Shown: positions 8,309 to 17,793, numbered from the stretch's first letter. The stretch: DNA of 64,000 nt from Faecalibacter bovis (GCF_017948305.1 NZ_CP072842.1:226001-290000); one strand, 5' to 3'. The notes: generated by a model from the sequence alone, not told the origin. Numbers and translations: made by a program.

Positions 8309-8342
8309 AAAAAACGAGTGAATTACTTCACTCGTTTTTTTA
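8309..8342 (+). terminator. Terminator after the DUF6048 gene
   Basis: Stem ACGAGTGAA / TTCACTCGT, loop TTAC, then T7; 28 nt after the stop. Confidence 0.9.
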
Positions 8343-8597
8343 TTATATATTTAATTAATAAAATTTTAAACGATAAAATTTCGTTTGTAAAAAAAGGAAA
8401 GCCCTCACAAAGTGAGGGCTTTAACCTTAACCAACCTAAACCTATGAAAAAGCCATTAGCCTTTTATAAACACAAAAGTAACATTGTTTTTATAAAAAAC
8501 AAGCATTCTATTATTTTTTTTCAATAAAATTTAACTATTTAATTATTGATTTAACAAATAATGGTTTTAAAATGTTGTTAGATAAAAATTTAATCAA
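8343..8597. other. Gene-free stretch with an isolated 11-bp hairpin
   Basis: This is most of the 389-nt gap between the DUF6048 gene and rpsF. It holds a perfect hairpin AAAGCCCTCAC-aaa-GTGAGGGCTTT (8398-8422). The pyrimidine-poor tract AACCTTAACCAACCTAAACC follows, then a very short frame starting ATGAAAAAGCC (8443). The hairpin is not followed by T on the plus strand. On the minus strand it has CC then T7, yet no minus gene lies near. It could be a small RNA or leftover terminator; nothing else was recognised. Confidence 0.4.
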
Positions 8598-8632
8598 TTG
8601 TAAGATAATTCAAATAAATCTTCTTATATTTG
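8598..8632 (+). promoter_or_regulatory. Probable promoter of rpsF-rpsR-rplI
   Basis: TTG (8598-8600), a 24-nt spacer and TATATTTG (8625-8632), followed by CCCCTCG. The -7 box fits TAnnTTTG well; the spacer is longer than usual. Predicted leader is about 40 nt. Confidence 0.55.
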
Positions 8633-8675
8633 CCCCTCGTAAAAAAAGTATTAATCATAATAAAACAATTTTAAA

Positions 8676-9023
8676 ATGACAAATTACGAAACTGTTTTCA
8701 TTTTAACTCCCGTTCTATCTGACTCTCAGGTAGAGGAAGCAGTTAATAAATTCAATGATTTCGTTACTTCTAACGGAGGTGAAATCGTTGCTGCTGAAAA
8801 TTGGGGCTTAAAAAAATTAGCTTACCCAATTCAAAACAAAAGAAATGGATTCTACCACTTAGTAGAATTTAAAACTGAAAATGCTGACTTAGTATCTCAA
8901 TTAGAGGTTGCTTACAAGCGTGATGAGCGTGTTATCCGTTTCTTAACTGTGAAATTAGACAAACACGGTATCGAATGGGCTGAAAAGCGTAGAACAAAAT
9001 TAAAGTCTAACTCTAACAAGTAA
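8676..9023 (+). CDS. rpsF: 30S ribosomal protein S6
   Basis: A 115-aa protein starting [16 protein letters not shown], with [21 protein letters not shown] and [19 protein letters not shown], all typical of S6, which pairs with S18 on the small-subunit platform. Normal length. First gene of rpsF-rpsR-rplI, a conserved bacterial operon, with 8 nt to rpsR. Confidence 0.97.
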   Translation: MTNYETVFILTPVLSDSQVEEAVNKFNDFVTSNGGEIVAAENWGLKKLAYPIQNKRNGFYHLVEFKTENADLVSQLEVAYKRDERVIRFLTVKLDKHGIEWAEKRRTKLKSNSNK

Positions 9024-9031
9024 TCAAAGCT

Positions 9032-9334
9032 ATGGCAATCGACGATTTAGCAAAAAAAGCAGCAGGAGGTAGCGAATCAGAAATCCGTTACTTATCTCCA
9101 TTAGATATTGAAACACAATCAAACTCAAAATACTGTCGTTTCAAAAAATTCGGAATCAAATACGTTGACTATAAAGACGCTGATTTCTTATTACAATTCG
9201 TAAACGAGCAAGGTAAAATTTTACCTCGTCGTTACACAGGAACTTCTTTAAAATACCAAAGAAAAGTTTCTAAAGCTATTAAAAGAGCACGTCACTTAGC
9301 ATTAATGCCATTTATCGGTGACCAATTAAAATAA
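9032..9334 (+). CDS. rpsR: 30S ribosomal protein S18
   Basis: A 100-aa protein with the S18 core [37 protein letters not shown] and [12 protein letters not shown]. The N-terminal extension of about 25 residues is common in Bacteroidota. It binds S6 and 16S rRNA. Second gene of the operon. Confidence 0.97.
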   Translation: MAIDDLAKKAAGGSESEIRYLSPLDIETQSNSKYCRFKKFGIKYVDYKDADFLLQFVNEQGKILPRRYTGTSLKYQRKVSKAIKRARHLALMPFIGDQLK

Positions 9335-9359
9335 TTAAAAACCTAAAAGAAATTTTATC

Positions 9360-9998
9360 ATGAACGTAATTTTAAGACAAGATGTAGATGGTTTAGGTTT
9401 TGAATTCGAAATTGTTTCAGTAAAACCTGGATACGCTCGTAACTTTTTAATTCCACGTGGATTAGCATCAGTTGCTACTCCTAAAAATGTAACTGCATTA
9501 AATGAAGTTTTAGAAGCTCGTAAAGCTGAAGAAGCTGCATTAATCGCTGATGCAACAGCAAAATCTTCTAAATTAGAAGGATTAGTAATTAACTTAGAAG
9601 CTAAAGTTGGTAACGGAGATAAATTATTTGGATCTGTTAACAATGCTGATTTAGCAGCTGAATTAGTTAAAGCTGGTGTTGAAATTGAAAAGAAAAACAT
9701 CAAAATCCCTGGAAACACTATCAAACGTTTAGGAAAATATACTGCTAAAGTACGTTTCCACAGAACTGTTGAAGTTGATTTCGATTTCGCAGTAATTCCA
9801 GATGCAGCATCTATCAAAGCAGCTGAAGAAGCAGCTAAAACTAGAGCTGAAATGGCTAAATTAGATGCTGAAAAAGCAGCTAACGCTAATAAAGAAGAAG
9901 GTTCTATCTTTAACTTTGACAATCCTATCTACGCAATGGATAAGAAAAAACAAGCTAAAGAAGAAGTTGCTACTGAAGAAGCACAAACTGAAGAATAA
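9360..9998 (+). CDS. rplI: 50S ribosomal protein L9 with C-terminal extension
   Basis: A 212-aa protein. Residues 1-147 form normal L9: the N-terminal domain with VKPGYARNFLIPRGLA, a connecting helix, and a C-terminal domain ending KVRFHRTVEVDFDFAVIP. About 60 extra residues follow, rich in Ala, Lys and Glu and likely helical/disordered. This extension is longer than in Proteobacteria and its function is unknown. Last gene of the operon, followed by a strong terminator. Confidence 0.95.
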   Translation: MNVILRQDVDGLGFEFEIVSVKPGYARNFLIPRGLASVATPKNVTALNEVLEARKAEEAALIADATAKSSKLEGLVINLEAKVGNGDKLFGSVNNADLAAELVKAGVEIEKKNIKIPGNTIKRLGKYTAKVRFHRTVEVDFDFAVIPDAASIKAAEEAAKTRAEMAKLDAEKAANANKEEGSIFNFDNPIYAMDKKKQAKEEVATEEAQTEE

Positions 9999-10017
9999 TT
10001 TTTATTCAACATACTTC

Positions 10018-10051
10018 AAAATCCCCAATCAAATGATTGGGGATTTTTTTT
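10018..10051 (+). terminator. Terminator of rpsF-rpsR-rplI
   Basis: Stem AATCCCCAATC / GATTGGGGATT followed by T8. Confidence 0.92.
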
Positions 10052-10077
10052 GGTTATATTTTTCGACAAAACTTAAA

Positions 10078-10110
10078 TAAAAAAAGCGATTTCCGTTGGA
10101 AATCGCTTTT
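10078..10110 (-). terminator. Terminator of the superoxide dismutase gene
   Basis: Thirteen-bp stem AAAAGCGATTTCC / GGAAATCGCTTTT with loop GTT, T-rich on the minus side, 23 nt past the stop. Confidence 0.88.
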
Positions 10111-10132
10111 AAACATATATATATAAAATCTA

Positions 10133-10930
10133 TTATTTAGCTACTTTGCTATAGTTGTTTTCAACTTCTTTCCAATCTAAAACATTAAAGAAAGCATCAA
10201 CATAATCAGCTCTTAAATTCTTATATTTTAAATAATAAGCATGTTCCCATACATCAATACCTAAAATTGGAGTTCCTTTTTCTTCGGCAATCGCCATTAA
10301 TGGATTATCTTGATTTGGAGTTGAAGTTACTGCTAAAGAACCATCTTCTTTTACAATTAACCAAGCCCATCCAGATCCAAATCTTTTTGTAGCCGCTTCT
10401 TTTAACTTAGCTTTTAATTCATTTACTGAACCAAAATTCTCGTTAATTTTAGTTAATAATGCACCCTTTTCATCTAATTTAGTTGGAGTTGGCGACATAA
10501 TATCAAAATACAATAGGTGATTGTAATATCCTCCAGCATTATTACGAATCGCATTGTTTTTCATTGCAGATTCATTATTTAATAATTTTACGATATTGCT
10601 CTCACTAATATCAGCATCTTTTAACGCGGTGTTCAAATTATTAATATATCCTAAGTAATGTTTACCATAGTGCGTTTCCATTGTCTTAGCATCAATATAA
10701 TCAGATAATTCATCATATCCATATTTCAACGTTTTAATTTGATAAATACCTGGATCAGCTTTTACATCTGTTGGGCTACCCACATTTTCTTCAACTTTTA
10801 TAGAATCAACTTCTACAATAGAATCTCCTGCTGTTGGTGTCTCTGTTGTTCCACCATTTTTAGTATTTTCGCACGATTGAAAAAATAGTGCTGTTCCAAG
10901 AATTGCAACTATGTATATATGCTTTTTCAT
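10133..10930 (-). CDS. Exported lipoprotein superoxide dismutase (Fe/Mn family)
   Basis: A 265-aa protein: lipoprotein signal with lipobox FFQSCEN (Cys near residue 20), a Thr/Glu/Asp-rich linker to about residue 60, then a full Fe/Mn SOD. Metal ligand regions are the His of METHYGKHYLGY, the His of GGYYNHLLYFD, and Asp and His of GIDVWEHAYY. It converts superoxide to hydrogen peroxide and oxygen, here outside the cytoplasm. The Fe versus Mn preference cannot be decided. Single gene with its own terminator. Confidence 0.9.
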   Translation of the reverse strand: MKKHIYIVAILGTALFFQSCENTKNGGTTETPTAGDSIVEVDSIKVEENVGSPTDVKADPGIYQIKTLKYGYDELSDYIDAKTMETHYGKHYLGYINNLNTALKDADISESNIVKLLNNESAMKNNAIRNNAGGYYNHLLYFDIMSPTPTKLDEKGALLTKINENFGSVNELKAKLKEAATKRFGSGWAWLIVKEDGSLAVTSTPNQDNPLMAIAEEKGTPILGIDVWEHAYYLKYKNLRADYVDAFFNVLDWKEVENNYSKVAK

Positions 10931-11023
10931 TTTGAGAATTATGTTGTTATATTAATTATAGCTAAAATATAGCAATTTTACTTGATTATGAAAGGATTTC
11001 TTATCAATATTTTGTTAAATACA

Positions 11024-11052
11024 TAAAAAAAGAGCTCAAGTATGAGCTCTTT
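11024..11052 (-). terminator. Terminator of the hem operon
   Basis: Stem AAAGAGCTCA / TGAGCTCTTT, loop AGTA, with a T7 run on the minus strand; 22 nt beyond the hemE stop. Confidence 0.88.
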
Positions 11053-11074
11053 AAGATGATATAGATAAAATCTA

Positions 11075-12103
11075 CTATTTTTTCTTATAATTTACAACTG
11101 CTTCGATAAAAGCTTGTGCATTTTCTACTGGTACATTAGGTAAAATTCCGTGACCTAAATTAGCTATATATTTTTGAGTTCCGAAACGATCAATCATATC
11201 AACCACTAATTCTTGAATTTTCTCTGGTGGAGATAATAAACGAGCAGGATCAAAGTTACCTTGTAAAGTTTTCTTATTACCTGTAAACTGACGTGCTAAT
11301 TCTGGTGTAATTGTCCAATCAACTCCTAAACCTGATGCGTTAGAATCTGCCATTTTTTCTAAAGCAAACCAACATCCTTTCGCAAAAACAGTAACTGGAA
11401 CAACTTTAGAAACTTCGTTCACGATTCTTTCGATGTATTTCCAAGAGAATTCATCGTAATCAGCTGGAGATAACATTCCACCCCAAGAATCAAAAATCTG
11501 AATCACATTTGCACCATGTTCTACTTTCTTTAATAAGTAATCAATCGTTGTTTGTGTAATCTTTTCTAATAACATGTGAGCCGCGATTGGGTTCTTGAAA
11601 CAGAAAGATTTTGCTTTATCGAAAGATTTAGAACCTTGCCCTTCTACTGCATAACATAAGATTGTCCAAGGTGATCCTGCAAATCCAATTAATGGAATAT
11701 TGTTATCTAATTCTTTTTTCGTTAAATCCATTGCAGCGTAAACGTATCCTAATTCTTCTTCAACATCTACAACTGGAATATTTTCTACATCTTGTAACGT
11801 ACGGATCGGATTCTCTAACCATGGTCCTACTCCTGGTCTCATTTCAAAATCCATTCCCATTGCTTGAGGAACAACTAAAATATCTGAAAAGATAATAGCT
11901 GCATCTAATGGAAAACGACGAATTGGCTGTACAGTAATTTCTGCTGCTAATTCTGGCGTTTGGCAACGCGTAAAGAAGTCATATTTATCTCTTAATTCGA
12001 TAAATTCTGGTAAATAACGACCAGCTTGACGCATCATCCATACTGGTGGACGCTCTACTTCTTCTCCTCTTAATGCTCTTAAAAGCAAATCATTTTTAAT
12101 CAT
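11075..12103 (-). CDS. hemE: Uroporphyrinogen decarboxylase
   Basis: A 342-aa enzyme converting uroporphyrinogen III to coproporphyrinogen III by four decarboxylations. Signatures: [16 protein letters not shown] near residue 20 and [19 protein letters not shown] near residue 143. Length is normal. It overlaps hemD by 8 nt and is last in hemA-hemC-hemD-hemE. Confidence 0.97.
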   Translation of the reverse strand: MIKNDLLLRALRGEEVERPPVWMMRQAGRYLPEFIELRDKYDFFTRCQTPELAAEITVQPIRRFPLDAAIIFSDILVVPQAMGMDFEMRPGVGPWLENPIRTLQDVENIPVVDVEEELGYVYAAMDLTKKELDNNIPLIGFAGSPWTILCYAVEGQGSKSFDKAKSFCFKNPIAAHMLLEKITQTTIDYLLKKVEHGANVIQIFDSWGGMLSPADYDEFSWKYIERIVNEVSKVVPVTVFAKGCWFALEKMADSNASGLGVDWTITPELARQFTGNKKTLQGNFDPARLLSPPEKIQELVVDMIDRFGTQKYIANLGHGILPNVPVENAQAFIEAVVNYKKK

Positions 12104-12767
12104 TAATGCAATGTTTTATATTGTTAACAACAACATCTACCAATGGAATTTCTGCGGTAATAATGTTGTGATTGATATACACTTTTTCGACCTCTGAAGT
12201 CGTTGTTTTTCCTACTGTAAAAATAGTTGAATTTGTTGGAATTGAATTGTTTTTAACAAAGCTTTGGAACGATAATGGACTGAAAAACACATACGCATCA
12301 TAGTTTTGTTCTACTTTGTAAAAAACAGGTGTTGATTGATAAGTAATAATTTCGTTTACAGAATGATTATTCAACGTTAATTCATCAATCAATAAATCTC
12401 GACGTGTATTTCCACAGAAAAAATTCCAATTTTTATCTGTTTCGATTTTTAGAAGTTCGGGTGCCAATTCTTTAGCATAATCCGTTTCCAAAACCACGTT
12501 AAAATTTAATTCTCTCAGTTTAGAAGCAGTTTTCTTTCCTACTACATAAAAATCGCCTTCCAAATTTAAATTTTGAATGGCTTTAACTGAATTTTGACTT
12601 GTAATGATAAACTGTTTACAATTTGGATTAATTTGATTTTGAATTATTGTTTCATCCGTTAAATCAATTTGTAAAGTTGGCCGACAATCAATTAGTATTT
12701 CTTTGCCTAATTGATCGATTAACCAATCTTTATTAATCTCTTTAGTAAATAATACAGATTGTATCAT
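12096..12767 (-). CDS. hemD: Uroporphyrinogen-III synthase
   Basis: A 223-aa protein of the poorly conserved HemD family, which cyclises hydroxymethylbilane with ring-D inversion. Support is moderate sequence pattern ([46 protein letters not shown], the two-domain HemD layout) plus strong context between hemC (1-nt overlap) and hemE (8-nt overlap). Confidence 0.92.
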   Translation of the reverse strand: MIQSVLFTKEINKDWLIDQLGKEILIDCRPTLQIDLTDETIIQNQINPNCKQFIITSQNSVKAIQNLNLEGDFYVVGKKTASKLRELNFNVVLETDYAKELAPELLKIETDKNWNFFCGNTRRDLLIDELTLNNHSVNEIITYQSTPVFYKVEQNYDAYVFFSPLSFQSFVKNNSIPTNSTIFTVGKTTTSEVEKVYINHNIITAEIPLVDVVVNNIKHCIND

Positions 12768-13690
12768 TAACGTTGTCCTATTTCTTGTTTAATTTTTGTA
12801 ATCATTTCAGCCGCTCCTTTTGCGATTAATTCTTCAGCAAATTCGCGTCCTTTGTTTACGTATTCATCTTTTTGGAATTCATTTTCGATTGTTAACATTT
12901 CTTGTCCATCAATCGATAAAACTGCTCCTTTAAAAGAATATGTATTTTCATCTTTTTTCTCTACTAAAGCTCCAATTGGTGCTGTACAACCTCCTTCTAA
13001 AACATTTAAAAATTGACGTTCTACAGTAGCGAATAATTCACATTCTTCATCGTTTAAACTTGGCATTTCAAAACCTTGTTTTACAACAATCCCTAAAATT
13101 CCTTGTGAAGGCGCTGCCACCATCCAATCAATGATTTTATAGTGAAGATTTTTTTCTTTTAATTCTTCTAAGATTTCTGAACGATCTAATCCTGCAAAAG
13201 CAAAAACAGCTCCGTCCCAATCATTATCAATTAATTTTTGTAAACGTAATTGTACGTTTCCTCTTAAATCTACAACTATATCTTGTGGATATTTATGATT
13301 CCAAAAAGCTTTACGACGTAAAGAACCTGTCGCAATTGTACGGTGTTCTTTCTCGAAAATATCTTCTGATTTATAAACTAAGATATCGTTAGAATTGGCA
13401 CGTTCTGGGTAGGCGATTAATTCTAATCCTTCTGGTAAAACAGTAGGAACATCTTTTAAAGAATGTACTGCAATATCTACTTTATCATTTAATAAAGCAA
13501 TATCTAAAGAACGTGTAAAAACACCTGTTAAACCTAAAGAATAAATTGGTTGTTTTAAATTATCATCACCTTCAGAAGTTACCGGAACAATTTCGGTCGC
13601 ACATCCTTTTGCTTCTAATAAAGAAGCTACTTTATTGGCTTGCCAAAGTGCTAAAGGACTTTGACGCGTACCAATTCTTATCGTTTTCAT
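12767..13690 (-). CDS. hemC: Hydroxymethylbilane synthase (porphobilinogen deaminase)
   Basis: A 307-aa enzyme polymerising four porphobilinogens. The N-terminus IRIGTRQSPLALWQANKV, VHSLKDVPTVLPEG, SLRRKAF and the dipyrromethane-cofactor cysteine in EGGCTAPIGA are all present. It starts 5 nt after hemA ends and overlaps hemD by 1 nt. Confidence 0.97.
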   Translation of the reverse strand: MKTIRIGTRQSPLALWQANKVASLLEAKGCATEIVPVTSEGDDNLKQPIYSLGLTGVFTRSLDIALLNDKVDIAVHSLKDVPTVLPEGLELIAYPERANSNDILVYKSEDIFEKEHRTIATGSLRRKAFWNHKYPQDIVVDLRGNVQLRLQKLIDNDWDGAVFAFAGLDRSEILEELKEKNLHYKIIDWMVAAPSQGILGIVVKQGFEMPSLNDEECELFATVERQFLNVLEGGCTAPIGALVEKKDENTYSFKGAVLSIDGQEMLTIENEFQKDEYVNKGREFAEELIAKGAAEMITKIKQEIGQR

Positions 13691-13695
13691 TTGTA

Positions 13696-14943
13696 TTATG
13701 CTTGTTTTAAATGAAACATTTTTTCGATTAACTCGATTGTTTCTTTAGAATCATCACGGTTTTCAATCAAGAATGATGCAAATTGATTCGTAATCTTTTG
13801 CATTAACTTGTTTGTTAACATGATTTCTTGTTCAGATATTTCGATATTATCTTTTCTTAGGTTATTTAATTCGTGTTTTTGTAAGAATTCTAATCTACTT
13901 TTAAACGATTGAATTGCTGGAACAAATTCACGATTCTCTAACCATTCATAGAATTCCTTAGAATATTCATCAATAATAGCAATCGCTTCAGGCACCGCGT
14001 TACGGCGCTGAGCGATTGTATCATCTACCATTTTCGAAAGTCCATCGACATTCACTAATTGAATCGACTCACGTGATGCTAATGTATGAACTACGTTTTC
14101 TGGAACAGACATATCAATAATAATCATCTGTTTATCATAAGGAATCATATCTTCTGTAATCGTATGCACAGATGCACCCGTTGCTACAATTAAGATATCC
14201 GTATTTTTTAATTCTTCCTGAAGTTCGCTGTGGTCTTTTACTTTTACATGATGCTTTAATGCAATTGCTTCAGCTTTTGCTTTTGTACGATTGATTAAAG
14301 TAATGTTTGTTGTAGGATATTGTTTTACCAAATTGGCACAAGTATTTCGTCCAATTTTCCCAATTCCGTAAAGTAAAATATTTTTACCAGTTAAATCTGG
14401 TTGTGTTTGTTGAATAAAGTTTACAGCAGAGTAAGCAACAGATGCAGATCCGTTACTTAAAAAAGTTTCATTCTTAACTTTTTTAGAAATCTGAATAGCT
14501 GTATTAACTAATCGCTCTAAAAAGGCATTAGATGCGCCCATTTTTTTGAAACGAACGAACCAAATTTTAATTTGACCGATAATATCAAAGTCACCTAAAA
14601 TTTGACTTTCTAAACCTGATGAAACACGAAATAAATGAGAAATTGCCTCCTCACCTTCCTTCACCATCATAAATTGACGGAATTCATTTGCATTACCTTC
14701 AGTAAACTTACAATATTGTTCTACCATTTGATCTTCGCTGTCTGCGAATCCATAAAACTCTGTACGATTACATGTTGATACAACAAAGAAATTTTCAAGC
14801 CCGTTGGCTTGAGAATCTTTTGTAAATGCTTCTACCTGCTCTGGGAAAAACGTATATTTACCACGTGTTTCGGCATCAGCTTTTTCGTAGCTAATTCCGA
14901 TCACATAAAATCTTTGCTCTTCTTTATTTCCTCTAATTGTCAT
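13696..14943 (-). CDS. hemA: Glutamyl-tRNA reductase
   Basis: A 415-aa enzyme for the first committed step of C5-pathway tetrapyrrole synthesis. The catalytic Cys is in VSTCNRTEFYGF and the NADPH domain in LLYGIGKIGRNTC, followed by SVPENV and a dimerisation helix. A longer frame with TTG at 14964 exists, but the -7 box TATTTTTG (14969-14962) overlaps it, so ATG 14943 is preferred. First gene of the haem operon, divergent from an AraC regulator. Confidence 0.95.
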   Translation of the reverse strand: MTIRGNKEEQRFYVIGISYEKADAETRGKYTFFPEQVEAFTKDSQANGLENFFVVSTCNRTEFYGFADSEDQMVEQYCKFTEGNANEFRQFMMVKEGEEAISHLFRVSSGLESQILGDFDIIGQIKIWFVRFKKMGASNAFLERLVNTAIQISKKVKNETFLSNGSASVAYSAVNFIQQTQPDLTGKNILLYGIGKIGRNTCANLVKQYPTTNITLINRTKAKAEAIALKHHVKVKDHSELQEELKNTDILIVATGASVHTITEDMIPYDKQMIIIDMSVPENVVHTLASRESIQLVNVDGLSKMVDDTIAQRRNAVPEAIAIIDEYSKEFYEWLENREFVPAIQSFKSRLEFLQKHELNNLRKDNIEISEQEIMLTNKLMQKITNQFASFLIENRDDSKETIELIEKMFHLKQA

Positions 14944-14961
14944 TCTCTGTAAAAACTGTGA

Positions 14962-14969
14962 CAAAAATA
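14962..14969 (-). promoter_or_regulatory. Candidate -7 element for the hem operon
   Basis: On the minus strand TATTTTTG fits TAnnTTTG and lies 18 nt upstream of the chosen hemA ATG. The -33 box is weak. Confidence 0.45.
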
Positions 14970-15011
14970 CTCTAAAACAGAGAACAGAAAATACCCATAA
15001 AACAAAAAAAT

Positions 15012-15039
15012 AACGCTAAAAATTAATTTTAGCTTTTTT
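15012..15039 (+). terminator. Hairpin with T-tract in the hemA/AraC divergent region
   Basis: Stem GCTAAAA / TTTTAGC, loop ATTAA, then T6 on the plus strand. No plus-strand gene precedes it closely, so it may be an insulator or part of regulation rather than a true gene end. Confidence 0.5.
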
Positions 15040-15061
15040 AGAATTATTATAAATAAATAAC

Positions 15062-15069
15062 TATTTTTG
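15062..15069 (+). promoter_or_regulatory. Candidate -7 element for the AraC-family gene
   Basis: TATTTTTG matches TAnnTTTG, 71 nt upstream of the ATG at 15141. Confidence 0.4.
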
Positions 15070-15140
15070 ATCTAAATCCATTATTAAGAGTGATTTCACA
15101 TCTAAACCGATTGTTTTCATGACTAATCTCATTAAATACT

Positions 15141-16031
15141 ATGAATATAAAAAATACCCATAAAAGTATAATAAAAGAATATAAAGTTTCTCAAGACGTT
15201 TACATCGCTCTATTAGACAACAATACGGCTGCAACTGAAACCATTTTAAAGGGTATTGACAAACGATATATACAATTTTATTTTTGTACCAAGGGTTCCC
15301 TTACATTTAATTTTAATAATGGAATATATAAAATCAATTTAACAGAAGGCCGTAGTTTTTTATTCTATTATCCTGCTTTGGATTTACCATTAAGTTTAAA
15401 TATTCACGCAGATAGTAAAGTATGTATCGCTGTTTTATCGATTGAAAAACTTTATCAATTATTTGCCGAACATGGTATACAAGATAATTTTATATCAAAT
15501 ATAAATTTGAAACAATTTTATCAAGAAAAAATTTCGACACCTCAGATCCAGTTAGCTTTAAGCCAAATTGAAGAAAACAAAATGGCTCCACAATTTGAAC
15601 GATTATATTTAATCGGTAAAATGTATGAGTTATTTACCTTGTATTTTTCGAGTCCAACGATGGAAGAAACGGAACAAAATCCTTTTATTTCTAATGACAT
15701 TCAGGCTAAAAAAATTAAAGAAATCAGAAATATGCTACTTGATAATTTAATTAATCCACCTTCTATTAAAGAAATTGTTGAGCGATATTCGATATCTGAA
15801 TATTTACTAAAAGATGGTTTTAAAAAATTATACAATAACACTGTATATGGTTTAATTCTAGATAAAAAACTAGAAATTGCAAAAGCTCGTTTAGAAGAAG
15901 GAGAATTAAAAGTTAAGGATATTGCTTTTGAACTAGGTTATGAAAATCCATCACATTTTATTACAGCCTTTAAAAAGAAATACGGAATTACACCAAAACA
16001 ATTCACTAAAACATTAGGTTATAACAATTAA
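15141..16031 (+). CDS. AraC-family transcriptional regulator
   Basis: A 296-aa protein: N-terminal cupin-like sensor part (about 1-130), then a C-terminal AraC HTH pair. The second HTH shows the signature VKDIAFELGYENPSHFITAFKKKYGITPKQF. It is divergent from hemA. An AraC regulator next to hemA recurs in Flavobacteriia, suggesting control of haem genes or response to haem/iron; the ligand is unknown. Confidence 0.9.
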   Translation: MNIKNTHKSIIKEYKVSQDVYIALLDNNTAATETILKGIDKRYIQFYFCTKGSLTFNFNNGIYKINLTEGRSFLFYYPALDLPLSLNIHADSKVCIAVLSIEKLYQLFAEHGIQDNFISNINLKQFYQEKISTPQIQLALSQIEENKMAPQFERLYLIGKMYELFTLYFSSPTMEETEQNPFISNDIQAKKIKEIRNMLLDNLINPPSIKEIVERYSISEYLLKDGFKKLYNNTVYGLILDKKLEIAKARLEEGELKVKDIAFELGYENPSHFITAFKKKYGITPKQFTKTLGYNN

Positions 16032-16120
16032 GAAAATAAAAAATATTCATTATCAACTGATTAATATCTGCTTAATTAAATTTATAAATGATTAATTTTG
16101 CCTGATTTTAAAAAATTTCA

Positions 16121-17185
16121 ATGAAAAAACTATTATTTTTTTTATTACCCTTTTTAGGTATCGCTCAGATACCTTCGTATTATGATGGTGTTGATTTCTC
16201 TGTAAGAGAAGATATTGAAGCTGAATTATCTGATTTAACTATCGCAAAACATACTACTTTTTTAAGATACACGCCTGGTGTTTGGGATGTATTAAAACAA
16301 GCAGATTTAGATCCTAATGATCAAAACAAAGTTTTATTAATATATGGTTATGATGACAATGACCAAGATAAAAAGAATGACCGCACAAGATCTATTTCGG
16401 ATACAAATAATGGTGGTTGTGGTAGCTGTATAGGTCGTTGGGAAAGAGAACACGTTTATCCACAATCTTTAGCTGTTCCTCGTATGTCTACAGATGATCC
16501 AGGAACTGGTACAGATGCTCATAATTTAAGAGCGGTAGATAGACAAATGAATAGTTCTAGAGGAAATCGTTTATATACAGAAAATACTGGTAATGCAACA
16601 ACAGTTGGCGGATCAGCTTTTTACCCAGGAGATGAGTGGATTGGTGATATTGCACGTATTATAATGTATATGCATATTCGTTACAATCAAACTAACTCGG
16701 CTTTAGGTACTTTATGTGCAGCAAATGTGATTGCTTATGACCCTACAAACGTTGCAAATCCTAATATGCCAGATTTATTCTTAAAATGGAATGCAATTGA
16801 TCCACCTTCTGAATATGAATTAGTTCGTAACGAAGTTATCGCAGAAGCTCAAGGAAATAGAAATCCATTTATAGACAATCCTTATTTAGCGACTTTAGCT
16901 TGGGGAGGACAAGATGCTTTAAATACGTGGGGTAACTTCTTAAATACGACAAATTACGTTCAAGAAGAAATCACAGTTGATGTAACACCAAATCCATCGA
17001 CAGATGTTGTAAATATTATCAGTAAACAATTTAAATCAGCAAATTTATATAACATTCAAGGAATGTTAATTCAATCTGATTTAAAAGATAAATTTAGTAT
17101 TGCACAATATCCTGCAGGAATTTACATTTTAGCCATTCATTTAGATAATGGCACTATTGTAACTAAGAAAATTATCAAAAAATAA
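16121..17185 (+). CDS. Secreted endonuclease I family nuclease with T9SS sorting domain
   Basis: A 354-aa protein: signal peptide (ending GIAQ), then the endonuclease I domain with WEREHVYPQS, DAHNLRAVDRQMNSSRGN and YPGDEWIGDIARIIMYMHIRY. The C-terminal 75 residues form a type A sorting domain (VTPNPSTDVVNI ... NLYNIQGMLI ... YPAGIYILAI ... KKIIKK). It is probably secreted by the type IX system to degrade extracellular DNA or RNA. Monocistronic with a terminator. Confidence 0.93.
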   Translation: MKKLLFFLLPFLGIAQIPSYYDGVDFSVREDIEAELSDLTIAKHTTFLRYTPGVWDVLKQADLDPNDQNKVLLIYGYDDNDQDKKNDRTRSISDTNNGGCGSCIGRWEREHVYPQSLAVPRMSTDDPGTGTDAHNLRAVDRQMNSSRGNRLYTENTGNATTVGGSAFYPGDEWIGDIARIIMYMHIRYNQTNSALGTLCAANVIAYDPTNVANPNMPDLFLKWNAIDPPSEYELVRNEVIAEAQGNRNPFIDNPYLATLAWGGQDALNTWGNFLNTTNYVQEEITVDVTPNPSTDVVNIISKQFKSANLYNIQGMLIQSDLKDKFSIAQYPAGIYILAIHLDNGTIVTKKIIKK

Positions 17186-17204
17186 ATTCAAATCATCTTA
17201 TTGA

Positions 17205-17237
17205 TAAAAAGCTGCCAAATTTTGGCAGCTTTTTTTA
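17205..17237. terminator. Bidirectional terminator
   Basis: Stem AAGCTGCCAA / TTGGCAGCTT flanked by A5 and T7, between convergent genes. Confidence 0.9.
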
Positions 17238-17783
17238 TTCTAAATTGTTGTTAATTCTTGGTTCGGGCTTAGGTTCTTTCATCCTAAATTTACGAAACCA
17301 AAATATTTTGTCCTTGCGATTATCTTTATAAATATTCCCTCGCTTTACAAACTGAAAACCATTATTTTTCACTTTATAAATGGAACCTAATAAATATTTA
17401 TTATCTGGATATTCGCCATAAGCTAAGATTTCGTAACTTAAATTACAGTTCTCTTTGCCAAAATCTAAAAAAGTCAACGTTTCATTTTTTGAATCAAATC
17501 GTTTTAAAAAGATAACTTTATCATTATCTCTTTTATAACATCCTAATTCTTCATAATATAAATCTAAACCTTCTATAGATGAATGATTGATAATATATAT
17601 TAAATTTTTAGATTGTATAACTAAATAGTATTCGTTAACATCATCAATCTCTTTCAATAAATCAATTTCATTATTAATAAAATTCATTTTAGTGTTTGAA
17701 GAAAAGGTTAACGTATTCAAATTTTGTTTTTGACACGATAAAACAAAGCAAGAAATTATAATAAATGCTAGAATTTTATTCAT
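17235..17783 (-). CDS. Small lipoprotein, function unknown
   Basis: A 182-aa protein with lipoprotein signal (FVLSCQKQ, Cys at residue 17). The body has repeated Tyr/Asp/Lys-rich beta-strand patterns (YYLVIQSKNLIYIINH, YEILAYGEYPDNKYLLGSIYKV) and no catalytic motif. I do not recognise a family. It is a single gene between two terminators, ending in the shared hairpin with the endonuclease gene. Confidence 0.7.
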   Translation of the reverse strand: MNKILAFIIISCFVLSCQKQNLNTLTFSSNTKMNFINNEIDLLKEIDDVNEYYLVIQSKNLIYIINHSSIEGLDLYYEELGCYKRDNDKVIFLKRFDSKNETLTFLDFGKENCNLSYEILAYGEYPDNKYLLGSIYKVKNNGFQFVKRGNIYKDNRKDKIFWFRKFRMKEPKPEPRINNNLE

Positions 17784-17793
17784 ACTATTGAAG

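Noticed and set aside
9335-9922. A 195-codon open frame on the minus strand opposite rplI
   Set aside because: It mirrors the Ala/Lys/Glu-rich codons of L9 (low-complexity Ala/Ser/Leu product) and lies wholly inside a certain gene.
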